The notes under the pieces: generated by a model
The model's input: the letters and a program-made list of their open reading frames with translations, nothing else
What the model was told of the DNA's origin: nothing
The model's database searches: none
Program-made: the position numbers and the translations under genes
Shown: positions 51,095 through 60,685 of the stretch, piece by piece
Numbering within the stretch: position 1 is the first letter of the stretch
Layout: every line of letters starts with the position of its first letter
NCBI RefSeq assembly: GCF_003490935.1
Contig: NZ_QQGD01000002.1
Span: 62,001 to 126,000, forward strand
Direction: 5' to 3'
Length of the DNA: 64,000 nucleotides
Source of the DNA: Haemophilus haemolyticus_M
GTDB taxonomy: Bacteria > Pseudomonadota > Gammaproteobacteria > Enterobacterales > Pasteurellaceae

Positions 51095-51538
51095 TTAAGG
51101 CGTCGTTGGCACAGATTGAGCGGGTGCAGATTCTTGAGGATTTTTACCCGCACTTTTACCCTTATCTTTCATAGAAACAATAGCTACATTTTTGATCTCA
51201 TTTTTAGAGAGCATATCTGTAATGGTCACAAAATCTTGGAAGGAGGCTTCAGCATCAATTTTTAAAGTGACTTTCTGATCTTTGTTCCATTGGGCAATTT
51301 CTGCTTCTAGGGCTTCTTGCGTAATAGGTCTATCATTGAAATAGAGTTGTTTATCCGCTGTCACAGTTAATAATTTAGCAAGCTCATCAGCTTTAAATGC
51401 AACGGCTGTACTGGCTTTAGGTACGTTAACTTGAATTTTACCTTGAGAGATAAAAGATGCAGTGATAAGTACCACAGCAAGCAACACCAACATAATATCA
51501 ATGAAAGGGATAATGTTGATTTCATCGAATTTTTTCAC
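51095..51538 (-). CDS. exbD: Biopolymer transport protein ExbD
   Basis: A 147-residue partner of ExbB in the proton-driven motor for TonB. It has a single N-terminal helix with the conserved aspartate (NIIPFIDIMLVLLAVVLITA), then a periplasmic domain. The GTG start at 51538 has AAGGAA upstream and lies 3 bases after the exbB stop. The C-terminal tail is Pro/Ser/Ala-rich. Confidence 0.96.
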   Translation of the reverse strand: MKKFDEINIIPFIDIMLVLLAVVLITASFISQGKIQVNVPKASTAVAFKADELAKLLTVTADKQLYFNDRPITQEALEAEIAQWNKDQKVTLKIDAEASFQDFVTITDMLSKNEIKNVAIVSMKDKGKSAGKNPQESAPAQSVPTTP

Positions 51539-51541
51539 AGA

Positions 51542-51994
51542 CTATTCCTTATCTTTTTGTTCGTTTAACACTTTCCATTTCAAACGATTAACTTCAACTT
51601 TACGACCTAAACCGTTATAAAACACCATCGATGGAATAGCCACAAGAATACCTAATGCTGTCGCTTTTAATGCTAAAGACAAGTGCATCATAATCACGCC
51701 AGTGTCAATTTCGCCACCGCCATGACCGATTTGATAAAACGTTAATAAAATCCCGATAACTGTACCAAGCAAACCAACATATGGCGCGTTTGCACCAATA
51801 GTAGAAATCACGGTCATATTGCGATTTAAATCGATATCTAATGCGTGAATGGTGGAATAGTGTGCGACGTTTACCTTTCTTAAGAAAAGATAACGTTCAA
51901 TTACCATGGCTAGCATAATAATGCTCATCAGTAATAATAAACCGATGATAAAGTAGTCACTGTACTGTTGTAAAAAATCAAAAAGCTGCATCAT
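51542..51994 (-). CDS. exbB: Biopolymer transport protein ExbB
   Basis: 150 residues from the ATG at 51994 (MMQLFDFLQQYSDYF), which has AAGGACA upstream. A longer in-frame ORF to 52057 would overlap the Fur box and is unlikely. Three membrane helices with APYVGLLGTVIGILLTFYQIG and ALKATALGILVAIPSMVFYN are typical. It forms the pentameric channel with ExbD that harvests the proton motive force for TonB. Confidence 0.96.
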   Translation of the reverse strand: MMQLFDFLQQYSDYFIIGLLLLMSIIMLAMVIERYLFLRKVNVAHYSTIHALDIDLNRNMTVISTIGANAPYVGLLGTVIGILLTFYQIGHGGGEIDTGVIMMHLSLALKATALGILVAIPSMVFYNGLGRKVEVNRLKWKVLNEQKDKE

Positions 51995-52037
51995 TTTTTC
52001 TGTCCTTATTATTTGAGAAATATCTTGGGAATATAAT

Positions 52038-52052
52038 TGAGAATGAATTTCA
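52038..52052 (-). promoter_or_regulatory. Candidate Fur box upstream of exbB
   Basis: TGAGAATGAATTTCA matches the 7-1-7 Fur pattern TGATAAT-N-ATTATCA at 11 of 14 positions. It lies about 45 bases before the exbB start, as expected for iron repression of the tonB operon. Confidence 0.6.
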
Positions 52053-52118
52053 ATCAAGGATAAATTCTAGCAAAGGCGGAATAATGCGTAAATATTGAAC
52101 TGAAAAAATAATGAATTT

Positions 52119-52152
52119 TTACCGCACTTTATATAGAAAAGTGCGGTAATTT
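52119..52152 (-). terminator. Inverted uptake-signal terminator after bcp
   Basis: TTACCGCACTTT pairs with AAAGTGCGGTAA around a short AT loop, with A/T runs outside. It separates bcp from the exbB promoter. Confidence 0.8.
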
Positions 52153-52160
52153 TTGAAGGG

Positions 52161-52628
52161 TTATAGGGTTCGAAGATAATCGACGATAACTTGATGATGT
52201 TCTGTTGTTTTGAATTTATCAAATACGTGAATAATTTTTCCGTTTTCATCAATTAAAAAACTAATTCGGTGAATACCATCGTAAGTTTTCCCCATGAATT
52301 TTTTCTCACCCCATACACCAAATTTTTCTGCAATTTTGTGATCAGGATCGGAAAGTAGTGTGAAATTAAGTGCTTTTTTCTCAATAAACTGAGCTAATTT
52401 TTTCGGTGTGTCAGGGCTAATACCAAGTACAACTAAACCTAATTCATCTAATTCTGATTTACTATCACGCAATCCGCATGCTTGCGTTGTGCAGCCAGGC
52501 GTGAGTGCTTTCGGGTAAAAATAGACTAACACTTTTTTACCGCGAAAATCATTTAAAGAAACAGGTTGTTCTTGCTGATTAAATAACGTAAAAATGGGTG
52601 CTTGGCTACCAACGGATAATGGATTCAT
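52161..52628 (-). CDS. bcp: Thiol peroxidase Bcp (peroxiredoxin)
   Basis: A 155-residue thioredoxin-dependent peroxidase. The peroxidatic Cys46 and resolving Cys51 lie in TPGCTTQACGLRD; VLVYFYPKA precedes them and GKTYDGIHRISFLID follows. It reduces H2O2 and organic peroxides. Divergent from dapA; AAAGGAG precedes the ATG. Confidence 0.95.
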   Translation of the reverse strand: MNPLSVGSQAPIFTLFNQQEQPVSLNDFRGKKVLVYFYPKALTPGCTTQACGLRDSKSELDELGLVVLGISPDTPKKLAQFIEKKALNFTLLSDPDHKIAEKFGVWGEKKFMGKTYDGIHRISFLIDENGKIIHVFDKFKTTEHHQVIVDYLRTL

Positions 52629-52729
52629 AAAAAGCTCCTTTGATGAAAAAATATTTGCAAATTCAAGTCATTTTAGCGACTATAACGAGCTATACCAAAT
52701 AATAAAATTAAAAAACCAACGGAGGTTCT

Positions 52730-53626
52730 ATGTCAGCACAAAATCCTTTATTTTCAGGCAGTATTGTTGCACTTGTTACACCTATGAATAATTACGGCGA
52801 AGTAGATTTCGCTTGTTTAGAAAAATTGGTGGAATATCACGTTGAGGCAGGCTCTAATGCGCTTGTTTCTGTGGGAACAACGGGTGAATCAGCAACATTA
52901 AGTATTGAAGAAAATGTAAAGGTTATTGAGAAGACGGTTGAATTTGCCAAGGGACGTATTCCTGTGATTGCTGGTGCAGGCGCAAATGCGACGAGCGAAG
53001 CAATTACAATGACAAAATTATTACGCGATAGCGGCGTTGCGGGTTGTCTATCCGTTGTACCTTACTACAATAAACCAACCCAAGAAGGAATCTTCCAGCA
53101 TTTTAAAGCCATTGCTGAATGTACAGATTTACCACAAATTCTTTATAATGTACCAGGTCGTACTGGTAGCGATATGAAGCCAGAAACTGTTGCTCGTTTA
53201 TCGAAAATCAACAACATTGTTGGTATTAAAGAAGCAACTGGAGATATCAGTCGTGTCACCAAAATTAAAGAACTTGCAGGCAAGGATTTCATCGTTTTAA
53301 GTGGTGATGATGCAACGAGTTTGGATGCGATGAAACTCGGCGCAGAAGGCGTGATTTCTGTAACGAATAACTTAGCACCAAAAGATATGGCGGATATGTG
53401 TCGCTATGCCCTTGCGGGAGATTTTGCTAAAGCAGAAGCAATTAATGCTCGCTTAATGCGTTTGCATCACGATCTTTTTATTGAATCAAACCCAATTCCT
53501 GTGAAATGGGCGGCTTATCGTTTAGGTTTAATTAAGTCAGCACATTTACGTTTGCCATTGACGGTGTTAAGCGAAGAAGTTCAACCAAAAGTAGAAGAAG
53601 CACTGAAAATCGCAGGATTATTATAA
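52730..53626 (+). CDS. dapA: 4-hydroxy-tetrahydrodipicolinate synthase
   Basis: A 298-residue aldolase-fold enzyme that condenses pyruvate with aspartate semialdehyde for lysine and diaminopimelate. The Schiff-base lysine is Lys167 in GIKEATGD, Tyr139 is in ILYNVPGRTG, and Thr50/Thr51 are in VGTTGESATL. GGAGG precedes the ATG. A weak hairpin (GGGGTAA with TTACCCC) lies between it and bamC, the usual enterobacterial neighbour. Confidence 0.97.
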   Translation: MSAQNPLFSGSIVALVTPMNNYGEVDFACLEKLVEYHVEAGSNALVSVGTTGESATLSIEENVKVIEKTVEFAKGRIPVIAGAGANATSEAITMTKLLRDSGVAGCLSVVPYYNKPTQEGIFQHFKAIAECTDLPQILYNVPGRTGSDMKPETVARLSKINNIVGIKEATGDISRVTKIKELAGKDFIVLSGDDATSLDAMKLGAEGVISVTNNLAPKDMADMCRYALAGDFAKAEAINARLMRLHHDLFIESNPIPVKWAAYRLGLIKSAHLRLPLTVLSEEVQPKVEEALKIAGLL

Positions 53627-53724
53627 AAATCAGGGGTAAATCATTACCCCTAAACTTTTTGCATTATAGGCTGTCGAAGTGCGGTCAAAATTCATAAAGT
53701 TTTCAATTTAGTTAAGGTTCAAAT

Positions 53725-54729
53725 ATGAAAAAAATAATGTTGAGTTTAGCAGCGGTTATCGTATTGGCTGGATGTTCGTCTGATCCTGAAGCATTAAAGA
53801 CTGCTAATGATTCTTTCCAAAAATCAGGGGCTTCTATCCCTGGATTTTCACCGTTGGCGAGCGGTGGCGTAATGCTACCAAAAGCAGATGATACTTATGC
53901 GTTGCCTAATATTGCTGTGAAAAAGGGAGAAAATATTGATATTCGTCCTCCATCAACACCGTTAGCGATTATTGAAAATTCATTAACACAATTTGATGGT
54001 GAACGAGCATTGATCGTGTATCCAGAACAACAAGCAAGTGTGTATAACCTCCAACAAGTTGAACGCTTATTAAAAGAAGACGGTATTTCATCAACGACGA
54101 ATGGTGCGATTTTAACGACTGACTGGGCGCCTACAGGAAGAATTGGTGATAAATCGGGCACTGAGATTAAATATCAAGTAGAACAAGTTATGGCTCAAGA
54201 TGCGAGTGCACTAGCAGTATCTGTTTTGCAAATGCGTCGTGATGGCGTGATTTTCACTCCAAGTGTATCTGATAAGCAACGTTATACGTCTGAACGCTTA
54301 AACCGCATTGTGTCTGCATTAACTTCTGCTTACAACAAACAGCAACAAGATTTATCTAGTGCATCTGTGGGAGCGGTAGCTTCGCAAATTATTCAGGATT
54401 TGAATGGTCAAACTGCATTAGCAATAAATGTTAATTTTGGTCAAGCATGGGAAAAATTAGGTGGAGCTTTACCTAAAGTGGGTTTTGCAATCAAATCTGA
54501 AACTGCAGGTAAAGGTTATCGTGAATTAAAATATTCAGCATTAAAAAAAGAAGATTGGTTACGTATGGGCGCTGAACTTCCAGAACTTGAAAATGGCACT
54601 TACCAAATGCAAATTTCTGATCATGGCAGACAAAGCTCCGTTGTCATTTCTGATGAAAAAGGCAAGGCATTGTCTGGCGATTCAGCCGCGAGAATTTACC
54701 AAGCAATTAGTAACTTGATTGCAAGATAA
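53725..54729 (+). CDS. bamC: Outer membrane assembly lipoprotein BamC
   Basis: A 334-residue accessory lipoprotein of the BAM complex. The signal peptide ends VLAGC (Cys17). An unstructured N-terminal stretch (SIPGFSPLASGGVMLPKADD, YALP) is followed by two helix-grip domains. The family's N-terminal tail covers the BamD substrate pocket. The dapA-bamC order supports the call. A strong terminator follows. Confidence 0.93.
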   Translation: MKKIMLSLAAVIVLAGCSSDPEALKTANDSFQKSGASIPGFSPLASGGVMLPKADDTYALPNIAVKKGENIDIRPPSTPLAIIENSLTQFDGERALIVYPEQQASVYNLQQVERLLKEDGISSTTNGAILTTDWAPTGRIGDKSGTEIKYQVEQVMAQDASALAVSVLQMRRDGVIFTPSVSDKQRYTSERLNRIVSALTSAYNKQQQDLSSASVGAVASQIIQDLNGQTALAINVNFGQAWEKLGGALPKVGFAIKSETAGKGYRELKYSALKKEDWLRMGAELPELENGTYQMQISDHGRQSSVVISDEKGKALSGDSAARIYQAISNLIAR

Positions 54730-54733
54730 ATAA

Positions 54734-54760
54734 AAGCTCAGCATTAGCTGAGCTTTTTCT
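54734..54760 (+). terminator. Terminator after bamC
   Basis: AAGCTCAGC pairs with GCTGAGCTT and is followed by T. It ends exactly at the converging opsX stop. Confidence 0.88.
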
Positions 54761-55804
54761 TCAGAATAATCCTAATTTTTTCATTTGTTCAATGACAGGT
54801 TCGACTTGAATTTCTGCCATTAAATTTTTCCCTTTTAGTTTTGTTGCCCAAGGTAGTTCAGATGATGGTTTGCCAAATTCTTTTTGGGTATTTTCTTCAT
54901 ATACTGATACCACGTTATCTAAATTATTATAAGGTGCGGTACGCAAAGGATTGTGATACGCATATAAGCCAATAACAGGTGTTCCTTGTGTTGTCGCAAT
55001 ATGGGCAGGGCCAGAATCTGGCGAAAGTACCAGATCGACCTTAGAAATTAAAGCGGTAAGCTGTTTTAGGTTTGTTTTTCCTGCAATATTGGTTGGTGTG
55101 AAATGGCAAAGTGCGGTAATTTTTTCGACTATTTCTAATTCACGTTTAGCTGGCGAACTGCAGAAAATTACATTGATATTATACTGATGAGCAATATTGG
55201 CAACCTCTGCATAACGTTCGATTAGCCAATCTTTTTCTGCTTTGCTAGAACAAGGGGAAATTAATAAATTTTTACGCGAGAAATCAATAAATTGATCGGC
55301 AAATTTATAATCATCTTCTGAGATAGCTAATTCCCATTTCGGTTCTGCTTTCGGTACGCCAATATATTCAGCGAAAGCCATAAATCCATCTAATACATGA
55401 GGCGATGAGGGATCGGTGATACGACGATTTACAAATAGCCATTGCCCTTCGCGAGAACGTTTTTCTCCAAATCCAATTTTGAATTTTGCTTTAATTCCTA
55501 AAGAAAGGATTGATGCACGAAATGCTGTTTGCATATTTAATAGCGCATCAAACTGTTTATTTTTTAGTTGTTTCCAGAGTGATAAAACGCCTTTCCATCC
55601 CGCTTTTTTATCGTAAGGAATGAGCGTGACATTAGGAATGCCTGAAAGCAAACCCATTTCAGTTTTACCTACAATCCAAGTCATTTCTGTTTGGGGATAA
55701 TATGCCTGAATGTGCTGAACCACAGCCAAGGCATGACAGACATCGCCTACAGCTGATAATCGGAGAATACAAAGGGATTTTGGAGCTTCGGTAAAAAGTG
55801 GCAT
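54761..55804 (-). CDS. opsX: LPS heptosyltransferase I
   Basis: 347 residues from the ATG at 55804 (MPLFTEAPKSLCILRLS), which has AAAGGA 6 bases upstream; an ATG two codons earlier lies too close to it. A GT9-family enzyme: RLSAVGDVCHALAVV at the N-terminus and LVLSPDSGPAHIATTQGTPVIGLY near the C-terminus. OpsX adds the first heptose to the single phosphorylated Kdo in H. influenzae, which fits the divergent kdkA next door. Confidence 0.92.
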   Translation of the reverse strand: MPLFTEAPKSLCILRLSAVGDVCHALAVVQHIQAYYPQTEMTWIVGKTEMGLLSGIPNVTLIPYDKKAGWKGVLSLWKQLKNKQFDALLNMQTAFRASILSLGIKAKFKIGFGEKRSREGQWLFVNRRITDPSSPHVLDGFMAFAEYIGVPKAEPKWELAISEDDYKFADQFIDFSRKNLLISPCSSKAEKDWLIERYAEVANIAHQYNINVIFCSSPAKRELEIVEKITALCHFTPTNIAGKTNLKQLTALISKVDLVLSPDSGPAHIATTQGTPVIGLYAYHNPLRTAPYNNLDNVVSVYEENTQKEFGKPSSELPWATKLKGKNLMAEIQVEPVIEQMKKLGLF

Positions 55805-55880
55805 TGACATTCCTTTCTCATTTAACTTGCGCCTATTTTAAAGTAGAATGAGTCCATTTTCTATTCATAACAACATTTCC

Positions 55881-56606
55881 ATGCACCAATTCCAACAAGA
55901 TAACCAATATTTTATCTTTAATTTTGACCGTACTTTTGAGCAAACAACCGAGTTTTTCCTAGCGGAATTTTGGCAAAAACAAGACCGACTGATAGGAAGT
56001 GCAAAAGGCCGAGGCACCACTTATTTCTTGCAAACGGAAGATTGGTTTGGCGTAAATTGTGCGTTGCGTCATTATTATCGAGGGGGACTTTGGGGTAAAC
56101 TGAACAAAGATCGTTATCGTTTTTCTGATCTTGAAACTGCTCGTAGTTTTTCTGAGTTTCATTTGTTGCAACGTTTGTATGAAGCGGGTTTACCTGTGCC
56201 TAAACCGATTGCCGCACGTATTCAAAAAGGCAAGTTAGGTATTTGCTATCAAGCGGATATTTTGACGGAAAAAATCGAAAACGCGCAGGATTTAACCGCA
56301 CTTTTACAAACACAAACATTGCCAAAAGAAACTTGGATGCAAATTGGTCGTTTGATTCGAAAATTACATGATTTACAGATTTGCCATACAGACTTGAATG
56401 CACACAATATTTTGCTTCAACAAACTGAACAAGAGCAAAAATGTTGGTTGATTGACTTTGATAAGTGCGGTGAAAAATCAGGAGATTTTTGGAAAGTGCA
56501 AAATCTGAACCGTTTAAAACGTTCCTTTGAAAAAGAAGTTGGACGAATGAATATTCAATTTACCGAGCAAAACTGGGCTGATTTAACGGCAGCTTATCAT
56601 CAATAA
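55881..56606 (+). CDS. kdkA: 3-deoxy-D-manno-octulosonic acid (Kdo) kinase
   Basis: 241 residues from the ATG at 55881 (MHQFQQDNQYF), the family start; the ATG at 55848 adds 11 residues. A protein-kinase-like fold with the catalytic loop CHTDLNAHNILL and the metal-binding LIDFDKCG. KdkA phosphorylates position 4 of the only Kdo on Haemophilus lipid A. The pairing with opsX gives the inner-core pathway. An uptake signal lies inside the gene. Confidence 0.94.
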   Translation: MHQFQQDNQYFIFNFDRTFEQTTEFFLAEFWQKQDRLIGSAKGRGTTYFLQTEDWFGVNCALRHYYRGGLWGKLNKDRYRFSDLETARSFSEFHLLQRLYEAGLPVPKPIAARIQKGKLGICYQADILTEKIENAQDLTALLQTQTLPKETWMQIGRLIRKLHDLQICHTDLNAHNILLQQTEQEQKCWLIDFDKCGEKSGDFWKVQNLNRLKRSFEKEVGRMNIQFTEQNWADLTAAYHQ

Positions 56607-56617
56607 AAGGACTAATT

Positions 56618-57205
56618 ATGAAACAAAAAATCGTACTTGCTACAGGCAATAAAGGCAAAGTGAAAGAAATGGCTGATGTCCTATCTGATTTTGGTTTTGA
56701 AGTGATTGCGCAAACAGATTTAGGCATTGAAAGCCCAGAAGAAACAGGCTTAACTTTCGTTGAGAATGCGTTATTAAAAGCGCGCTATGCCTCAGAAAAA
56801 TCAGGTTTACCAGCCATTGCAGATGATTCAGGCTTGGTGGTTTCCGCACTTAATGGCGCGCCAGGTCTGTATTCTGCACGTTATGCTGGTGAAGAGGGAA
56901 ATGATGCTAAAAACCGTGAGAAATTATTGGCAGAGCTTGCTCATGTTGCACAAGATAAGCGCCAAGCCAAATTTGTGAGCTGTATCGTGTTTTTACAGCA
57001 TCCAACGGATCCATCACCAATTATTGCTGAAGGCGAGTGTCATGGTGCGATTGGTTTTGAAGAAAAAGGTGAAAATGGTTTTGGTTATGACAGTTTATTC
57101 TTTAGCCCAGAACAAGGTTGCACATTTGCTGAATTAGAAACAGCTGAGAAGAAAAAAATTTCTCATCGAGCAAGAGCGCTTAAGGTATTAAAAAGTAAGT
57201 TATAA
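56618..57205 (+). CDS. rdgB: XTP/dITP diphosphatase (RdgB/HAM1)
   Basis: A 195-residue enzyme that removes non-canonical purine nucleotides (ITP, dITP, XTP) from the pool. LATGNKGKVKEM, FVENALLKARYAS, IADDSGLVVSALNGAPG and GENGFGYDSLFF are the family blocks. 11 bases after kdkA on the same strand, so probably co-transcribed. A bidirectional terminator follows. Confidence 0.96.
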   Translation: MKQKIVLATGNKGKVKEMADVLSDFGFEVIAQTDLGIESPEETGLTFVENALLKARYASEKSGLPAIADDSGLVVSALNGAPGLYSARYAGEEGNDAKNREKLLAELAHVAQDKRQAKFVSCIVFLQHPTDPSPIIAEGECHGAIGFEEKGENGFGYDSLFFSPEQGCTFAELETAEKKKISHRARALKVLKSKL

Positions 57206-57227
57206 ATCTAGTTAAAAGTATGATGAT

Positions 57228-57265
57228 AAAAGGCACGCATATTTTTTATATGCGTGCCTTTTTAT
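57228..57265. terminator. Bidirectional terminator between rdgB and the ABC exporter gene
   Basis: AAAAGGCACGCATAT pairs with ATATGCGTGCCTTTTT around an AT loop, with A and T tracts outside. Confidence 0.88.
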
Positions 57266-57295
57266 ATGGATTTTATCTATAGCGGAAAAGTAATA

Positions 57296-59140
57296 TTATT
57301 CAGCATGTTCACTTAAAAATCCGCCACTTTGATGATTCCAAAGTTTAGCGTACAGACCATTACGCTCCAGTAATTCAGCATGGGTACCTTGTTCAACAAT
57401 TTGTCCTTTATCAAGCACAATCAGGCGATCCATCGCTGCGATGGTGGATAAACGATGAGCAATGGCAATCACAGTTTTATTTTCCATCATCTTATCGAGA
57501 CTTTCTTGTATCGCCACTTCTACTTCTGAATCCAGTGCGCTTGTGGCTTCATCTAACAATAGAATTGGTGCATCTTTTAACATGACACGAGCAATAGCAA
57601 TGCGTTGACGTTGACCACCTGAAAGTTTTACACCTCTTTCACCCACATGGGCATCGTAGCCTTTTCTGCCTTGAGCATCAGTGAGGAATGGAATGAAATC
57701 AGCGGCTTCTGCTCTTTCAGCCGCTAAAACCATTTCTTCATCTGTGGCATTAGGGCGTCCATAAATAATATTGTCACGCACAGAGCGATGTAGCAGCGAA
57801 GTGTCTTGAGTCACTAAACCGATTTGGCGGCGTAGGCTTTCTTGTTGCACATCTAGTACATTTTGCCCGTCAATGGTAATCGCACCTTGTTGTGCTTCAT
57901 AGAAACGAAGCAACAAGTTCACAATTGTAGATTTTCCTGCACCAGAACGGCCGATTAGTCCGACTTTTTCACCTGGTTTGATGGTGAGATTGAAATGATT
58001 GAGCAGTGGTTTTGTCGGATCATAAGCAAAGGTAATATCGTTAAACTTAATTTCCCCTTGTGTCACTTGTAACGGAGATGCTTGAGGTTTATCCACAATA
58101 GTGTGAGGTTTGGTTAAAGTATTCATTCCGTCGTTTACAGTTCCGATATTCTCAAACAAACGCGCAGACTCCCACATAATCCAACGAGACAGCCCATTGA
58201 CTCGTAATGCCATCGCGGTTGCTGTTGCAATTGCGCCCACGCCAACTTGCCCATTTTTCCATAAAATAATACCAAGTATTGCAGTACTTAACGTAAGTAG
58301 AATATTTGTAGTGTAAGTGAGTGTATCTAGTGATGTGGCTAAGCGCATTTGGGCATGCACTGTTACCATAAAATCTTCCATAGAACGTTTGGCATAAGCG
58401 GCCTCGCGCGAACCATGAGAGAATAATTTTACTGTGGCAATATTGGAATAAGCATCTGTAATGCGTCCTGTCATTAAAGAACGAGCATCAGCTTGTCGTT
58501 GAGCAGTCTTTGATAATTTAGGAATGAAGGTTCGTAGGATAAAAACAAAAATCGTAATCCAAGCAATAAATGGCAGTAAGAACCAAGAATCTAATGCTGC
58601 GAGAACTAATCCTGATGTAATAAAATATACGATGACATATACAAACATATCCGCAAGTGTAAGCACTGTATCTCGAACAGCAAGTGCGGTTTGCATTACT
58701 TTGGCAGACACTCTGCCAGCAAATTCATCTTGATAAAAACTCAAACTTTGTCCAAGCATTAAACGATGGAAATTCCAACGTAATCGCATTGGAAATACGC
58801 CTTGTAAGGTTTGTAAACGTACGGTAGAGGCTAAAAATCCCCACACAATGCTAACAAGTAATAGGGCAGCCATGCCAATTAATAAATGACCTTTTTCTTG
58901 CCATAATGTCTCAGGCGTGAATGTCCCTAACCAATCTACAAGCGTTCCCATAAATTGGAATAATACGGCTTCCATTACACCAGTACCAACCGTTAGCACT
59001 GTCAGTAAGAGAATCCAGCCTTTCATTCCTTCCATGCTAGACCAAATAAAGCGCAATAAGCCTTTTTTAGGTGTTGTTGGATTACCTTCTGGATAAGGAT
59101 TTAAACGGTTTTCAAACCACGAAAAAATTTTGTTAAACAT
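57296..59140 (-). CDS. ABC transporter, fused membrane and ATPase (exporter type)
   Basis: A 614-residue half-transporter of the MsbA/MDR type. An N-terminal six-helix domain (about 30-330) is followed by the ATPase domain with Walker A GRSGAGKST, Q-loop GLVTQDTSLL, signature KLSGGQRQRIAIARV, Walker B ILLLDEATSALD and the His-switch IAHRLST. The substrate is unknown. It is not the canonical msbA context (no lpxK next to it). AAGGAAAAG precedes the ATG. Confidence 0.9.
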   Translation of the reverse strand: MFNKIFSWFENRLNPYPEGNPTTPKKGLLRFIWSSMEGMKGWILLLTVLTVGTGVMEAVLFQFMGTLVDWLGTFTPETLWQEKGHLLIGMAALLLVSIVWGFLASTVRLQTLQGVFPMRLRWNFHRLMLGQSLSFYQDEFAGRVSAKVMQTALAVRDTVLTLADMFVYVIVYFITSGLVLAALDSWFLLPFIAWITIFVFILRTFIPKLSKTAQRQADARSLMTGRITDAYSNIATVKLFSHGSREAAYAKRSMEDFMVTVHAQMRLATSLDTLTYTTNILLTLSTAILGIILWKNGQVGVGAIATATAMALRVNGLSRWIMWESARLFENIGTVNDGMNTLTKPHTIVDKPQASPLQVTQGEIKFNDITFAYDPTKPLLNHFNLTIKPGEKVGLIGRSGAGKSTIVNLLLRFYEAQQGAITIDGQNVLDVQQESLRRQIGLVTQDTSLLHRSVRDNIIYGRPNATDEEMVLAAERAEAADFIPFLTDAQGRKGYDAHVGERGVKLSGGQRQRIAIARVMLKDAPILLLDEATSALDSEVEVAIQESLDKMMENKTVIAIAHRLSTIAAMDRLIVLDKGQIVEQGTHAELLERNGLYAKLWNHQSGGFLSEHAE

Positions 59141-59218
59141 ATCTTTTCCTTAAAAAGAAAAGGCAACAGATGTTGCCTTTCAAAAAACTTGGCGATTATA
59201 GCGTAAAAATTCTCCAAT

Positions 59219-60115
59219 TTATAGGCTGGCAGATTTTCTGTATTGGCTTGGTGAAAGTTGGTAGTAATTCTTGAAGGCTTTACTAAAATGCGCCTCCGAT
59301 TGATACCCCACCTCTAAAGCAATGGCAAGCACGGATTGTTGGGATTGTTTTAATAAAAACGCTGCTGATTGTAACCGCACTTGAGTAATAAAACGCCCTG
59401 GCGACATACCAAGTTGTTGTTGAAAAACACGAATAAAGTTTGCACGAGACATTGCAGAAAGATCGGCTAACTGCTCAATTCGCCAATCTTCTTGAGGACG
59501 TTGTAATATCGCACCCAGCACCGCATTTAATCGCTTATCTTGCAATGCGAGTAGCACACCGCCTGTAATTAAGTTCTCTTGAATCGCATGCCGTAAAATA
59601 TAAATTAAAAGCACATTCGAAAGTGCATCGACGACTGATTTCGTACCTGCATCGTTTTTTTGTGCTTCTTGTAGAAAAAGCTGAACCAAAGGATGAATCG
59701 GTGTATCGCATAAATTGAGATGCAAATATTCAGGCATAGAAGCGGTGAGGAGTGCATCTTGCTGATAATAAAACGCCCCGCAGAACATTTTTAAATCAGG
59801 CGTGCCTTGCCCTACTTGATACAATTCAAATGCACCTTGCCAGCTTTTTTTCAATGATGCGTCTTTTGTTTGGTTGGACGAATGACGCATAAAGTGCGGT
59901 TGATTTTGGGGAAGGAAAAAGATATCACCTTCCTTTAAATGAAATTGCTTTTGTCCGAGTGTAAGCCAGCATTCGCCTTGTTCAATAAGATGGAATACGC
60001 CTTTTCCTGCATCTTTTTCTTGGTGGGCGACTTGCCATTCACCTTGAAATTCACAGCGAATATTAATTTCCCCACGCACTTGTGCTAAATGGGTGAGTTT
60101 ATCTAAATAATCCAT
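59219..60115 (-). CDS. AraC-family transcriptional regulator with cupin sensor
   Basis: 298 residues. The N-terminal cupin_6-type sensor domain (about 15-180; HLIEQGECWLTLGQKQFHLKEGDIFFLPQNQPH when read through in pieces) is joined to a C-terminal double helix-turn-helix with MSRANFIRVFQQQLGMSPG and ALEVGYQSEAHFSKAFKNYY. It probably senses a small molecule and controls the divergent CMD-family gene 111 bases away. No strong Shine-Dalgarno is seen. Confidence 0.88.
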   Translation of the reverse strand: MDYLDKLTHLAQVRGEINIRCEFQGEWQVAHQEKDAGKGVFHLIEQGECWLTLGQKQFHLKEGDIFFLPQNQPHFMRHSSNQTKDASLKKSWQGAFELYQVGQGTPDLKMFCGAFYYQQDALLTASMPEYLHLNLCDTPIHPLVQLFLQEAQKNDAGTKSVVDALSNVLLIYILRHAIQENLITGGVLLALQDKRLNAVLGAILQRPQEDWRIEQLADLSAMSRANFIRVFQQQLGMSPGRFITQVRLQSAAFLLKQSQQSVLAIALEVGYQSEAHFSKAFKNYYQLSPSQYRKSASL

Positions 60116-60226
60116 AATGAGATGTTAGCGATAAAAATTGAGATAAATAAGCAAGTATCATAATCCAATCTGCCTATAATTTGCCATACCAGTTCGTTAT
60201 TAATTCAATATATTTAGGAGAACATT

Positions 60227-60568
60227 ATGTTTGCAGATTGGAAAGAAGAAACATCACACGTTAAAAAATCATTTGGTGCGTTAGGTAAACAATATCCAAA
60301 AATGTTACAAGCTTACCAAGCATTAGGCGCAGCAGCGGCAGAAGGCAATGTGCTTGACGCTAAAACTCGTGAACTTATCGCATTAGCCGTTGCTGTAACA
60401 ACTCGTTGCGAAAGCTGCATTAGCGTACACGCAGAAGAAGCTGTGAAAGCTGGCGCAAGCGAAGCTGAAGTGGCTGCAGCATTAGCAATGTCTATCGCAT
60501 TAAATGCAGGCGCTGCTTATACTTATTCTTTACGTGCATTGGAAGCATATAACGTACAGAAAGGTTAA
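60227..60568 (+). CDS. Carboxymuconolactone decarboxylase (AhpD-like) family protein
   Basis: A 113-residue protein with the redox pair in TRCESCISVHAEEAVKAG (CxxC followed by His), the AhpD-like core of the CMD family. Such proteins often act as peroxidase partners or react with electrophiles. It is divergent from the AraC regulator, which probably controls it. AGGAG precedes the ATG, and a strong terminator follows. Confidence 0.88.
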   Translation: MFADWKEETSHVKKSFGALGKQYPKMLQAYQALGAAAAEGNVLDAKTRELIALAVAVTTRCESCISVHAEEAVKAGASEAEVAAALAMSIALNAGAAYTYSLRALEAYNVQKG

Positions 60569-60604
60569 TTACCCGTCATTCCATAGAGTTAAGTTGATTA
60601 AAGG

Positions 60605-60637
60605 AAAGGGAGTATTTTTAATACTCCCTTTGTTTTA
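60605..60637 (+). terminator. Terminator after the CMD-family gene
   Basis: AAAGGGAGTATT pairs with AATACTCCCTTT, followed by GTTTT. Confidence 0.85.
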
Positions 60638-60685
60638 TCGATATTTGACTGCCTAACAAAATAAAAGCATTTTGCGATTAAAATT

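Noticed and set aside
50595..51098. 167-codon ORF opposite tonB
   Set aside because: It is the complement of the Pro/Glu/Lys-rich tonB spacer, which avoids stops on the other strand.
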